Shown here piece after piece: positions 33,451 through 45,951 of a stretch of DNA of 64,000 bases; the stretch's first letter is position 1; each line of letters begins with the position of its first letter. The notes beneath the pieces were generated by a model, which made no database searches, was not told where the DNA came from, and saw only the letters and a program-made list of their open reading frames with translations. Made by a program: the position numbers and the translations under genes. The stretch is from Prorocentrum cordatum (taxonomy: Eukaryota > Sar > Dinophyceae > Prorocentrales > Prorocentraceae). The stretch lies in contig CAUYUJ010020726.1 of assembly GCA_963575745.1 (NCBI GenBank), forward strand, positions 554,969 through 618,968, in the 5' to 3' direction.

Positions 33451-36361
33451 ATCGCCACCTACATGCTGCTCGTACTCGGCCTCGATCATCCCTAGGCATT
33501 CCCGGACGCCGCCGGCGCAGAACGTGAGGTCATCTTGGGGGGGGGGGGGCGGGGCTGATGACGGCCGCCATCCCGAAAATACAGAAAAAAACATGTTTTT
33601 CATAGGGGGAACGCAGAGGGGTTCAGCAGTGAATCTGAAGGCTGTCACAAGTTCCCCATCCTGTTCTTATCCTCCAGGGAAGATGGGCCCTTTTTGGCAC
33701 TATTGGAGCGCTCTTGGGGCCCTCTCGGGCCGTCGTGGGTCCCTGTTTGGCCGTCCAGAATATTGTTGGGCTGTCTGCAGACCCTCGAGGCCGTCTCGCG
33801 TGTCTCTTGAGGCCGTCTTGGGGCCTCCTTGGGCTCTCTTGAGGCTCTCTTGGGCCGTCTTGAGCCCCGTCGGGCGCCCTCTTGGAGCGCCTTGGTACCC
33901 TCTTGGGCCGTTTTCGGGTGCGTTTGGGTCCCTCTTGGGGCCCTTTTGCGTTGTCTTTTGGGTGATCGTATGAGTTTCTTGGGGCGTCTTGGGCGTTCTG
34001 GAGCCCGAAGAGACGAGCACGCGGATACCATGAGAGCCCAAGGAAGGTTTGATGGTTTGGGGGCCTCTTGGGCATGTTCCCGGGATCAGCCGTGGCCGTC
34101 TAGAGGGACACCTTGTCGGCGCCAGCGACACCAATGGGATTCATGCCTACAGAAGCTCTGTCCAGACGTGCAAACTCACGAGTTGTGTAACATAAACAAG
34201 CCCCCAGTATTTCTCATTGGTTGCCTACGTCCATTGCGCGAACTGGAACTAAAATGGGTGAAGGTCCTTGAGGTGGATTTGGCACAGGAAGCGTCGAATC
34301 CTGAGTATGTGCAGCTTGCCAGCCTGGAACGTCTTTCTGGACGCACGAACTGGGTACGGAAAACATAGACAGGTGGCCCAATAACACATGTTGTCCAACT
34401 TCGACAGCAGCCTCTGTTGGGCAGGCGGCCTTCTGTCTCAAATGGACAACGGCCGCGGCGACGCCGACAGCGAACTCTGATCGGAATAAGCAAGAGCTGC
34501 TGTCGGATGCTGTATTTATTGCTTCCATATCCATGTCGATCGCCCCGAGTCTTGGAACTCTTTTCGGCAATGTTTGGGACCCTTTTGGGCCGTGTTGGGG
34601 CCGTCCTGGGCCGCTGCCGCCTCTCGGGGCCGTCCCCCCGGCGGGCGGAGATGCGGCCCCCGGCGAGAGGCCGCCAGGCGGCGATGGGACTTGTGGTGAC
34701 ATCTTGCAGAACCCGTGGAGCTGAGGAGCATCAGGCATGCCAAGCAACCTTGTTCGACAGCCAGAGGAGGAAAAGCTGCCCATACCGCTACCCGTCCCGC
34801 GTTTTCGCCTTTCTGGGCCTCCTCGGAGGCCCTCGTCGCCACCACTGGATTCGCTTCGAAATTCTCGTCAGAACGCACCCTGGGAGAGGTCCGCTGGGTA
34901 GCGGTATCGGTGCCTCTTGGTTTCCCCAGACCGGGGACGGAGGATCTGACTGGCCTCGCCCTCTGCCGCCAGCCCCGGGGAGGCCGAGCCACTCTGGAGC
35001 TGTCATGGGGCCATCTTGGAGCCCCATTGGCTCTTCTTGGGCGAAGTCTGGGCTTCTCGGGGGCATCATAGGGCTTCTGGGGACCACCATTGGGCCACCT
35101 TGGGGCTATCTTGGGCCTCTGGCGGCAACGGTCGGGCCTCTTGGAGCCATCTCCGGGCATCTCCGAGGCACCGCGGGCAGAAGGCACTAAGATTGTGCTT
35201 GTCATTTTGCTTCGGGCGACCCTTACCGAGGACCTTCTACACGTGTCCTTGAGGAGGCGTGCGATTCCAAATTTGATGCAAATGCAAATGAGGGAAGTCT
35301 TCATGTTCGCCAGGGCCAGAATTGCCATGGTCATCATGGCCATCGTCTTTACCATCGTCGTCGTCATCATCACCACCGTTGTCATCATTGCCTTCGCCGC
35401 TGCCTCCGTCATCATCGTCATCGCCATCGTCATCATCGTCGTGTCGTCGCCAGTGGTCGGTGTCGTCGCCTTCGTCTTCATCGCCACCTCCATCGCCACC
35501 ATCGTCGGCATCGTCGTCGTCGCCAATGCCGTCCTCACCATCCTCACTCGCCCGCCCGAGTCGCGTTCCTTCAGGAACAGGGTCGGCGCGCGTCACTGCG
35601 CCCGTGAGACTTGAGATTCGCGAGCACATGCCGATTGGTAATTCACTGCGCTCAAGGTTTAAGTCTGGCCTGTCCCCCCCAGGAGAAATATTCAGACATA
35701 GTCAAAAGATAATTTGGGGATGCTTTTCCTACTACTTCTGACTATTATGGAACAGCTCTGGATTTTTGGTGTTGACAAAATGCCCCAAATCCCCCTGTCG
35801 GAGGACATGCCCGACCTAACTCAAAGGTCTACGGCACATAGCGTCTCACTTGTCCTCCTCGCGTCCTGCTGGAGGCGCGTAGAGGGCGGCAGGCCCGTGT
35901 TCGCACACGCGCCTGCAGGTTTGCAGGTCTGTGCGCCCTTCTGTTCTCATGCTCACATTTGCCTTCGTCCTCATCCTTATTATCATCATCGTGAGGTGCG
36001 CCACGCGTACCAGGCGCTCCAGGTGCGCCATGCACCCGTTGGATCCACGCGTGCCAGGTACGTCTCGCGCGCCAGATGCGCCACGCGCTCCACGTGCGCC
36101 ATGTATGCCACATGGTCCAGATGCGCCAGGTGCGCCACGTCTGGGGCACGCCACCATCGTCATCTTCATCGTCGCCTTCAGCAGTGGATTTGCCCGTTAC
36201 CCCCGTTATCGTCATGACCATCATATTTGTCCACGGTATCATTATTAGGTCACCGCCATCATCGGCCATCGCCTTCATCACCATCACCCATCATCGTTTC
36301 ACCACTTCGTCGTCAACATCATCGCCATCATCATTCGCCACGTCAATATCAAACTGAAGCG
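33451..36361. other. Copy B intergenic region with degenerate and simple repeats
   Basis: Counterpart of 13244-16120. It includes CTTGGGGCC-type words at 33706-33961, the dispersed repeat at 34776-34931, CATCGT repeats at 35331-35541 and 36146-36351, and a GCGCCAGGTGCGCCA-type minisatellite at 35991-36146. A 14-G run with a GGGGCTGATGACGG insertion at about 33537-33565 is absent from copy A. No gene recognised. Confidence 0.6.
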
Positions 36362-39300
36362 CTGCCCAGCGCGCTCCCGAACATCCGCGTTCGGCCGCCG
36401 CCGCCGTTGCCGCGATGGCCGCACCCAGCACGGAAAACGAGGTGGAGGCGCAGGGCCTTGCCAATACCCCCATCCTTTGCCAGCTCGTTCGGTTGCATGT
36501 GGGGTGCCTCGTGGCGTCGGCGCAAGAGCTCCCGTGGTGGTCTCCCGCCGTAGGGGCCTCGCACGATGCCGGAAAATAACGTGCACCGCGCTTTGCAAAA
36601 AAAAAAGGTATTCCTCAAGCGGAGGAGGTCGGCCCCCCTGCACTGCGTCACCGTCATCGACGACGATGCGGGGGCGCCATCTGAATCATTGCTCAATTAC
36701 CCCCGGCAGGTCGCGCCACGCAAGCTCGAGAGTAGTTTCACTTCGGCCAGCGATCAACCACGTGGACGACTGCGGCTGCCCCCCGTTGAACCGCGCGATG
36801 GGCGCCTGCGCTTGCTCGGAGCGAGCGGGGCAAATGGCCCTGAGTCTAGCGTTCACGGCGCGGAGTATGGACAGCGCCGCCGTGACGGCTACGCGGCGTG
36901 GCACTTCGCTCTGCAATGGCGGCGATGCGTCGTTCGTTCGGGTCGACCTTGTCCGCGCTCTCGCGGGGGGCGCGAATCCTGCGGCTCGTCGCCCGAGTGG
37001 CAGCGCGCTGCCTTTGGCGGCGACGGGGGCGATCGTCGCAGACGCGGTCGATTGCCCCATCGAGAGCTGCCCCTGCATCGGCGATGCAAATTTTCGCGGG
37101 GTCGGCGCGTTGCAGCGAACTCTCGGCTCTTCTCGCGCGACGGCGGCTGCGCTGAAGGGGGCGGGCTTGGCGAAGACGGATGGGTCTTCCAGCCGCCAGC
37201 TGGCGCGCGCGAATCGGTCGCGCGCGATCCGGTTTGCCGTGTCCGACGTAGATTCGGGAAGGTCTCGGGGCCGGCGCTGCTCCCGCTTTCCGGGCGCTCC
37301 CAGGAGCAGAGGCGGCCTGGCCAAGGGCGCCGAGGAGAAGCGGGGCGCGAGCAATGGACAAGGACAAGGACGAGCGCGAGCGCTGACGGACCAGCAACTG
37401 GGGGAGGCTCCCGGCCAGGTGACCGCGGGCCGGCTGCCAGGGGATTGAGGGCAGCGGGGGCGGCGGCGGCGGCGGCAGCCGCGGCGGCGCCGGGCTGCGG
37501 CGCGCGCGCCAGAACGCGGCGCGCGGGACTTCCCGCGAAGCCAATCACAATCGCAGCGATGCGCGCGACGCGCGCAGAGGGTCGGGCGGGAAATGCGATG
37601 GGGGGGGGCGGGAAAGGGGGGGCGGGGGGGGGCGCGCGCGCGCACGTGCACAACATGCGCAGGTCATCATGCGCCCGCCCCCCGCTGCGCCGCATGGATT
37701 GCGCTGTGTATATGATGCCGCGTCTCTAGCGCCGCGTGGCGCGTATGCTAGAACGCGCTGTTTCGGGTAGGGCCCGCGCTTGCCCGCGCGTCATCCCCCC
37801 ACCTCCCGCGGGCCTCGTTGCCCAGCTCGCAAACGCTCTGCTTTGATCGGCCAAGCCAAGTCAACAGAGGCTCCCAGGGGGGGGCTCCAGCCTAGCGCCC
37901 AGCGCCATGGTGCGCGCTAAGTTACCGAAGCGAGCGCCAACCCTGCAGGAGCCTGCGAGACGGCGCCGGGGAAGTCGAAAGAGCGCTTGAGGCCCAGCAA
38001 TTTGCCCAGCAAGCTCCCGTCGAAGATGCACCAGGCCAGGGCTCGCGCCCTCGGCTCCAGATCAGCGGCGCCAGGATCATCGCGGCGGCAACGTCGGCCC
38101 GGGACATGCAGCAAAATCGGCGCGCTTTGGCGCGCATTCAGCAGCTGGGGGCGAGGGCGCTGGCATGGGCAGCGGCGACGAAGATATGTCGGGCACAGGG
38201 AGCGACGTCGTCGCGCGCGCTTCTGTCGCTCGGCTTGTTCATCCATCATGGGGGCTTTCAGCCGAGGTGTCGTGGGCGTTTTCGCTCGGCGCCCCGCTGC
38301 AATGGTGGCGTTCGGCCAGGTGGCAGCGGATGTTCCAGCAAGGTAGCAGCGCCATTCGGCCGCGGGCGCGGGCGCGTCCCTGTTCCCGCGGTCATCCTCA
38401 AACTCATCCTTCGACATTCCTTCGAAGTCTCTCCGTTGCGGCGGATCTAGAGCTTGTCGCGGACTCGCTGCGTATGCGGCGAGCTCCTGAGCCCCGGCAG
38501 GGCTGCGGCAGCCCGAGCATCTGCGTCGCTGGGCTTTGCGCGCCAGCGCGCGATGCAGCGGGGCGCAGCGACTGCGACTAGCACGGCGTAAGCAAGCAAG
38601 CGTAAAACATATCTGAGCCAGCAACTGCGGATGCAGCGCGCCGACCAGGCGCGCCAGACGCACCAGGCGCGCCGACCAGGCGCACGGGGCGCGCCGACCA
38701 GGCGCGCCAGGCACAGCGGGCATGCGGATCAGGCACGCCAGGCACGCCGGGCACACCGACCCGGCGCGCCAGGCACGACTACCAGGCACGCCAGGCTCGT
38801 CTACCAGGCGCGCTGGGCTCACCGACCAGGAGCACCTGACGCGCCGATCAAGCGCGCCAGGGTCATGCGTGCGCAGCGCGCAGTGCGCGGCGCGCCCCCG
38901 CTTCCCCGGCTGCGGGCGCGCGCGCGCGCGTCTGGTCGGCGCCCGCTCCGCGCCCGGCCCCGCGTCGCCCGCCCCCGCTCCCGCTTCGGGCCCCCGACCA
39001 AGCGGGCGCCGAAGCGGAGCGGGGGCCAGATGCGAGTCCAGGGCCCGAGCGGAAGACGATGCCCCCCCCCCCCCCTCCGCGAGCGCTCCCGCGCGGTCGA
39101 CTCCTCGAGCATTCCTGCGAGCCTCTCCACCAGCGCGCCCCGCCCTCCCGCGAGGGCAGTCGCCTCTCGGGCCGTCGGGCCAGCCCGACGGTTGGGAGCT
39201 CGCCGAGCAGGATCATGCCATGGAGTTGCTGGCCAGGGGGCTCTTTCAGTGCCTGGCCAGCACGCGCAGGGGTCGTCTCCCATCCAAGGCCCGCGAGCAC

Positions 39301-40651
39301 GATGGCGCCGCTGCGGCCGCGGCCGCGGCGGGGGGCCCCGTCGCCCGCGAGGGGCCCCAGGCCGACGGAGGCGGCGGAGGCCCCCAGCCAAGTGGCAGCG
39401 GCGGCATGGAACGGTTCTTGCCAGGGTACCTTTTGGCATCGGATGGCGCCGCGCGCGCGCGGCTTGAATTCCGCAGATGGCGCGGCGACAGAGCAGGCGA
39501 TCTCACGCGTGCGGCCGCCGCGGGCCCACGAGCCGAAGCGCGGCATCGGCGGATTTTGACGCGGGTCTGCCGCGGCGGGGCGCCCGTGCCGAACGCGCAA
39601 ATCCAGGCGCGCACCCGGACTGGCGAACATTGGCCGAGCCTTTGCCCCCAGGCCGAAAGTGTCACATGACGGACAGGCCCCGCGGGCGGCGCCAGCGACG
39701 ACAATGGCGCAGCTGCGCGCAACGGAGGCATTCTGCCGGGCGGCGGCAGTGGTGGAGGGTGGCAGGGGGGCGCCGCTCTGGCCCGAGCGCCTCGGGCGCT
39801 CGGCCGCGCTGGCGGGGGCGGCGGAGGGCAGTTGTGTCGCGGCCCCCCCCCGCCCCTCTGTCGCGGCCTCGGCAGTTCCCTCGATGAGATTTTGAAACGC
39901 TGTCGAGCCCGTGCTGCGTGGCATTCACGCAGCGGAATTACGCCTACGCTCTACGCTGCGCCTTAGCGGGCGCGCTGACGTTGCCCCGCTCATGCGGATT
40001 TCCCGCCCTGTCCTCTGTCGCGCTCTCTCTTCGCATCTGTCCTCTCCCCCCTTCCCTCGCGCTCTCGCTCTCGCTCTGCGCGCGCGCGTGCGCTCCCCCG
40101 TTGGCCCCGCGCCCTCCCGCCCGCCGCCCCGCCGCCCGTTGCCAGTCGTGCTCTGCTTCCATGCGTCGCACGTCTGGCGCATCTGGTTCATGCCGGCGAG
40201 CCCGCCTGCTCCCGTTCCCGCTGCGCGAAGACGCCTTGACCACCCGGCGAGGCCTTCGGCCGAGCAGAGATGCCTGGCTGGCAATCGATGCAAGGTCCGC
40301 GCCCCCGTGCCAGCCGGGGCTGGGAGTTGGCTGAGAACAGAAGGCGGCGACGCAGCTATGGGGCGCCGCCTTCGCGAGCGCCCACCTCGCCAGGCGGCGC
40401 AGCAGGGCGACGGCTGAGCGGGGATTCATGGAGGGGGGCTGGGTCGGCCTTGCGTTCGCAGTCGAAGAAGCGGAGAAACGGAGTTCGACGCGACCATCCT
40501 GGTGCCCGACATGGACGCCCCCAATGGCCACGGCCAGGCGAACGCGTGGAAATTGAATGAGGCGGGGCGCAATGATAATCCCCCGCAGGACAGATGATCG
40601 CGCGCCTGAAACGGCGGCGGCAGCGGGCAGCCGACGTGAATTACAATTTTT
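36362..40651. other. GC-rich region without a confident gene (copy B)
   Basis: Counterpart of 16121-20410, with only scattered substitutions and a few homopolymer changes (for example 10 versus 8 A near 36597). The plus frames 36477-37448 (323 aa) and 38722-39669 (315 aa) match the copy A candidates and have no recognised domain. The GACCAGGCGCGCC minisatellite lies at 38636-38871. Confidence 0.5.
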
Positions 40652-42846
40652 CCCAACCATCCTGTGGTGTTGGGTCCTCGTTTTGAAGAAACGGTCCCCG
40701 CGTCTCCTCCTCTCCTCCTCCTTTCTCCTCTCCTCCGCCGTCCGCATGCGTCCCGCACACCCATTTCGGCACACCCCTCACACGTTTCGTGGCCCCATAG
40801 GGAGCTCCACCGAAGGTCTCAGTGTGTGTGCCCGCATGCGTCCCGCACACTCATTTCGGTACACCCCTCACACGTTCGTGACCCCATACGGAGCTCCACA
40901 GAAGGTCCCAGTGTGTGTGCCCGCATGCGTCCCGCACACCCATTTCGGCACACCCCTCACACGTTTCGTGGCCCCATAGGGAGCTCCACCGAAGGCCCCA
41001 TGGCTGCCGTCCGCATGCGTCCCGCACACCAATTTCGGCACACCCCTCACACGTTTCGTGGCCCCACAGGGAGCTCCACCGAAGGCCCCAGCGCTGCCGT
41101 CCGCATGCGTCCCGCACACCCATTTCGGCACACCCTTCACACGTTTCGTGGCCCCACAGGGAGCTCCACCGAAGGCCCATGGCTGCCGTCCGCATGCGTC
41201 CCGCACACCCATTTCGGCACACCCCCACACGTTTCGTGGCTCCAACAGGGAAGCTCCACCGAAGTCCCCAGCGCTGCCGTCCGACATGCTTCACGCACGC
41301 CCATTTCGCACACCCACCCATTTCGCACACCCTCACACGTTTTCTGGGCCCAATGAGGGAGCTCCACCGAAGGCCCCAACAGCGCTGTCTCTCCCATGCG
41401 TACCCCGCACCACCCATTCGGCACACCCCTCACACCGTTTTCGCGGCCCATAGGGAGCTCCAACCGAAGGCCGCCAGTGCTGCCTCCGCCATGCGTGTCC
41501 TCCGCACACCCATTTCGGCCACACCCCTCACACGTTTCGTGGCCATCCAAATAGGGAAGCTCCACGCGAAAGGCCCCAGTGCAAGCCGTTCTCTTGGGAC
41601 CCGCACACTGCCATTTCGGCGCGCACACCAAACCTCCTCACACGTTTCGTGGCCCCATAGGGAGCTCCACCGAAGGCCCCATGGCTGCCGTCCGCATGCG
41701 TCCCGCACACCCATTTCGGCACACCCCTCACACGTTTCGTGGCCCCATAGGGGAGCTCCACCGAAGGCCCCAGTGCTGCCGTCCGCATGCGTCCCGCACA
41801 CCCATTTCGGCACACCCCTCACACGTTTCGTGGCCCCAGAGGGAGCTCCACCGAAGGCCCCAGTGCTGCCGTCCGCAGGCGTCCCGCACACCCATTTCGG
41901 CACACCCCTCACACGTTTCGTGGCCCCATAGGGAGCTCCACCGAAGGCCCCATGGCTGCCGTCCGCATGCGTCCCGCACACCCATTTCGGCACACCCCTC
42001 ACACGTTTCGTGGCCCCCACAGGGAGCTCCACCGAAGGCCCCAGTGCTGCCGTCCGCATGCGTCCCGCACACCCATTTCGGCACACCCCTCACACGCTTC
42101 GTGGCCCCATAGGGAGCTCCACCGAAGGCCCCATGGCTGCCGTCCGCATGCGCCCCGCACACCCATTTCGGCACACCCCTCACACGTTTCGTGGCCCCAC
42201 AGGGAGCTCCACCGAAGGCCCCAGTGCAGCCGTCCGCATGCGTCCCGCACACCCATTTCGGCACACCCCTCACACGTTTCGTGGCCCCATAGGGAGCTCC
42301 ACCGAAGGCCCCATGGCTGCCGTCCGCATGCGACCCGCACACCCATTTCGGCACACCCCTCACACGTTTCGTGGCCCCACAGGGAGCTCCACCGAAGGCC
42401 CCAGTGCTGCCGTCCGCATGCGTCCCGCACACCAGGTGTGTGGCGTGCCGACATGGGCGTCGCGACGCGCGGGCGCTGCCGTCGGGGTTCCCAGGGAAGC
42501 CCCCTGCAGAGGCGACGCTCAGAGTCACGAGTACCGAGAGTCACGCAGACCCAAACTGTTCACAGTCGTATACATACATTTACACTGGGCGTATCCATGC
42601 CCGCATTCATGCGGATAGAATCAATCGCGCGCAGATTCATTCATAATCAGACTCGCTCGCGATCCGACTCGCACGCGCTCAAGCTTTCATATTCGGACCT
42701 ATCGTCTTCGTTCGTGTTGTGTACACTGCCACGCATTTCGGCACACCCCTCATACGGCTCGTGGCCCTATAGGGAGCGCCACCGAAGAAGATATTCACAA
42801 TTGCGGTACTCTCAACTGCATATGGTTGGGTCCTTCGCCAGGCTAA
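40652..42846 (+). mobile_element. Compound satellite element II
   Basis: Same architecture as element I: 5' CCCAACCATCC module, TCC-rich stretch, 90-bp array (40737-42433), non-array segment, isolated terminal unit and a 3' tail ending GGCTAA. The array is longer than in I and has a disordered stretch (41200-41640) with many single-base indels. After GGCTAA come only TT and then the CCCAACC of element III, so II and III are joined head to tail. Confidence 0.65.
40737..42433. repeat. 90-bp tandem array (element II)
   Basis: About 19 units. Most match the array I type. The first two junctions carry the GTGTGTGTGCCCGCATGCG variant with CACTCATTTCGGTACACC, a type otherwise seen in array III at about 44340-44460. 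Units between 41200 and 41640 are poorly preserved. Confidence 0.93.
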
Positions 42847-42848
42847 TT

Positions 42849-45628
42849 CCCAACCATCCTGTGGTGTTGGGTCCTCGTTTTGAAGAGACGTCGCCCCGCG
42901 TTCCTTCCTTCCTTCCCGCTGCCCCCTCCCTCCTCCCATCTTCATCATCATCGTCATCATCCCCATCATCGTCATCGTCATCATCATCTGTCGTCATCAT
43001 CAATATCACCACCCATGTCGGCACACCCCTCACACGTTTCGTGACCCCATAGGGAGCTCCACCGAAGGTCCCAGTGCGTGTGCCCGCATGCGTCCCGCAC
43101 ACCCATTTCGGCACACCCCTCACACGTTTCGTGGCCCCATAGGGAGCTCCACCGAAGGTCCCAGTGGGTGTGCCCGCACGTCCCACACACCCATTTCGGC
43201 ACACCCCTCACACGTTTCGTGGCACCATACGGAGCTCCACCGAAGGTCCAAGTGGGTGTGCCCGCATGCGTCCCGCACACCCATTTCGGCACACCCCTCA
43301 CACGCTTCGTGGCCCCATAAGGAGCTCCACCGAAGGTCCCAGTGGGTGTGCCCGCATGCGTCCCGCACACCCATGTCGGCACACCCCTCACAGGTTTCGT
43401 GGCCCCATAGGGAACTCCACCGAAGGTCCCAGTGGGTGTGCCCGCATGCGTCCCGCACACCCATTTCGGCACACCCCTCACACGTTTCGTGGCCCCATAG
43501 GGAGCTCCACAGAAGGTCCCAGTGAGTGTGCCCGCATGCGTCCCCCACACACATTTCGGCACACCCTTCACACGTTTCGAGGCCCCATAGGGCGCTCCAC
43601 CGAAGGTCCCAGTGGGTGTGCCCGCATGCGTCCCGCACACCCATCTCGGCACACCCCTCACACGTTTCGTGGCCCCATAGGGAGCTCCACCGAAGGTCCC
43701 AGTGGGTGTGCCCGCTTGCGTCCCGCACACCCATTTCGGCACACCCCTCACACGTTTCGTGGCCCCATAGGGAGCTCCACCAATGGTCCCACTGGGTGTG
43801 CCCGCATGCGTCCCGCACACTCTTAACCCATTTCGGCACAAAACAAAAAACCCCTCACACGTTTCGTGGCCCATAAAGCGACTCCACCGAAGAGTCTCAG
43901 TGGGTGGTGCCCGCATGCGTTCCCGCACACCCATTTGCACACGTTTCGTGGCCTCAATAAGGACTCCACCGAAGGTCCAGTGGGTGTGCCCCGCACATGC
44001 GTCCCGCACAAGACCGATTTTTCGGCACACCCCTCACACGTTTCGTGGCCCCATAGCGAGCTCCACCGTGAATGTCTCAGTGGTGTGCCCGCATGCGTTG
44101 TCCACTCCCGCACTCCCAATTCGGCACACGTTCGTGGCCTTAACAAGGAGCTCCACCGAAGGTCCCAGTGGGTGTGCCGCATGCGTCCCGCACAATACTT
44201 TCGTCGGCACACCCCTCACACGCTTCGTGACCCCCCATAGGGAGCTCCACCGAAGGTCCCAGTGCGTGTGCCCGCATGCGTCCCGCACACCCATTTCGGC
44301 ACACCCCTCACCTGTTTCGTGGCCTCATAGGGAGCTCCACCGAAGGTCCCAGTGTGTGTGCCCGCATGCGTCCCGCACACTCATTTCGGTACACCCCTCA
44401 CCCGTTCGTGACCCCATACGGAGCTCCACAGAAGGTCCCAGTGTGTGTGCCCGCATGCGTCCCGCACACCCATTTCGGCACACCCCTCACACGTTTCGTG
44501 GCCCCATAGGGAGCTCCACCGAAGGCCCCAGTGCCCGCGCCCGCATGCGTCAGCCACACCCATTTCGTCAACTCCCTCACACGTTTCGTGGCCGCATAGG
44601 GAGCTCCACCGAAGGCCCTAGTGGGTGTGCCCGCATGCGTCCCGCACACCCATTTCGGCACACCCCTCACACGTTTCGTGGCCCCATAGGGAGCTCCACC
44701 GAAGGTCTCAGTGGGTGTGCCCGCATGCGTCCCGCACACCCATGTCGGCACATCCCTCACACGTGTCGTGGCCCCATAGGGAGCTCCACCGAAGGTCCCA
44801 GTGGGTGTGCCCGCATGCGTCCCGCACACCGATTTCGGCACACCCCTCTCACGTTTCGTGACCCCATACGGAGCTCCACCGAAGGTCCCAGTGGGTGTGC
44901 CCGCATGCGTCCCGCACACCCATTTCGGCACACCCCTCACACGTTTCGTGGCCCCATACGGAGCTCCACCGAAGGTCCGAGAGGGTGTGCCCGCATGCGT
45001 CCCGCACATCCATTTCGGCACACCCCTCGCACGTTTCGTGGCCCCGCAGGGAGCGCCGCCGAAGGTCTCGGCACACCCTTCGCACGTTTCGTGGCCCCAT
45101 AGGGAGCTCCACCGAAGGGGCGACCTGCGCGCGTCGCTGGGACTCCGCGCTGCGCTGCGCCCGCAGCTTTGGACTTTTGAGTGCGCGGGCACAGAGGGAG
45201 TAAAAGAAGGGGAGGGAGCGGGCGCGATCCTCGCGGTGGCGTCGCGGCGCGCGGGCGATGCCGTCGGGGAGTCCCGAGGGAGCTCCTTGCGGCGGCCACG
45301 CCCGGCGTCGCGAGTACTCAGAGGCAGTCGTTCACAAACTAGTAGCATTCATATACACTTGCACCGTGCATGGGCATGCTCGCATTCATGCACGTAGATT
45401 CGCTCGCACGCAGATTCATTCACAGTCAGACGCGCTCGCGCTCAGATTCGCCCGCGCTCAGTCTCCCTACGTGCTCAGATCAATCGTTTTCGCTCGCGTT
45501 GTGCACCGCGCCATTCATTTCGGCACGCCACTAGCACGGTTCGTTGCCCCATAGGGATCACCACCGAAAACGGGAATCACAATTGCGGTACTCACACCTG
45601 CATATGGTTGGGTCCTTCGTCTGGCTAA
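42849..45628 (+). mobile_element. Compound satellite element III
   Basis: Begins CCCAACCATCC immediately after the TT following element II. The simple-repeat stretch before the array is ATC/CATCGT-rich rather than TCC-rich. The 90-bp array spans 43010-45117. The non-array segment (45118-45510) is recognisably related to that of I and II but diverged (shared GCAGATTCATTCA and GCGGCGCGCGGGCG words). The terminal unit and tail end in CATATGGTTGGG then CTGGCTAA, followed by TT. Confidence 0.65.
43010..45117. repeat. 90-bp tandem array (element III)
   Basis: About 23 units of a subfamily with GTCCCAGTGGGTGTGCCCGC at the unit boundary in place of CCCCAGTGCTGCCGTCCGC. The stretch 43820-44230 is irregular, with many 1-3-nt indels. 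The final unit is truncated to about 50 bp. Confidence 0.93.
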
Positions 45629-45876
45629 TTTTTTGATAAGCCCCGACATGTAATGACCAGAGGGTGAGCACATGCCATGGGATGGATACGGTTTAATGTT
45701 CTACCAGAGGCTCTCGACGGGCATGTCCCCTACGTATTGCGGGCCACAGCTATTGGTAGTATTGAGAATTCTTTACCTGAGAGGTTGATGGAGAGCCAGC
45801 CCATTTCAAACGGGGTTGTCTCGTTCACCCTCTTGTTTCTGTTGTGTTCGCTCTTTCTGTCGTTTGTTTGTTATTC

Positions 45877-45915
<39 letters not shown>

Positions 45916-45951
45916 CTGTTTGTATTACATATATGTTTGTTATTTGTATTT
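45629..45951. other. Spacer with CT microsatellite
   Basis: Unique DNA between elements III and IV, ending in a CT-repeat block (45875-45916) and an AT-rich stretch just before element IV. No gene recognised. Confidence 0.7.

Larger units (their letters stand above)
23794..42848. repeat. Segmental duplication, copy B (about 19.05 kb)
   Basis: Same content and order as 3259-22397. By eye the non-LINE part (33.5-40.6 kb) differs at roughly 0.1-1.3% of sites, while sampled LINE segments differ at about 2.5-3%. The left edge joins a CT microsatellite rather than the LINE endonuclease sequence seen in A, so this junction is the derived one. On the right it abuts compound element III directly. Confidence 0.92.
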
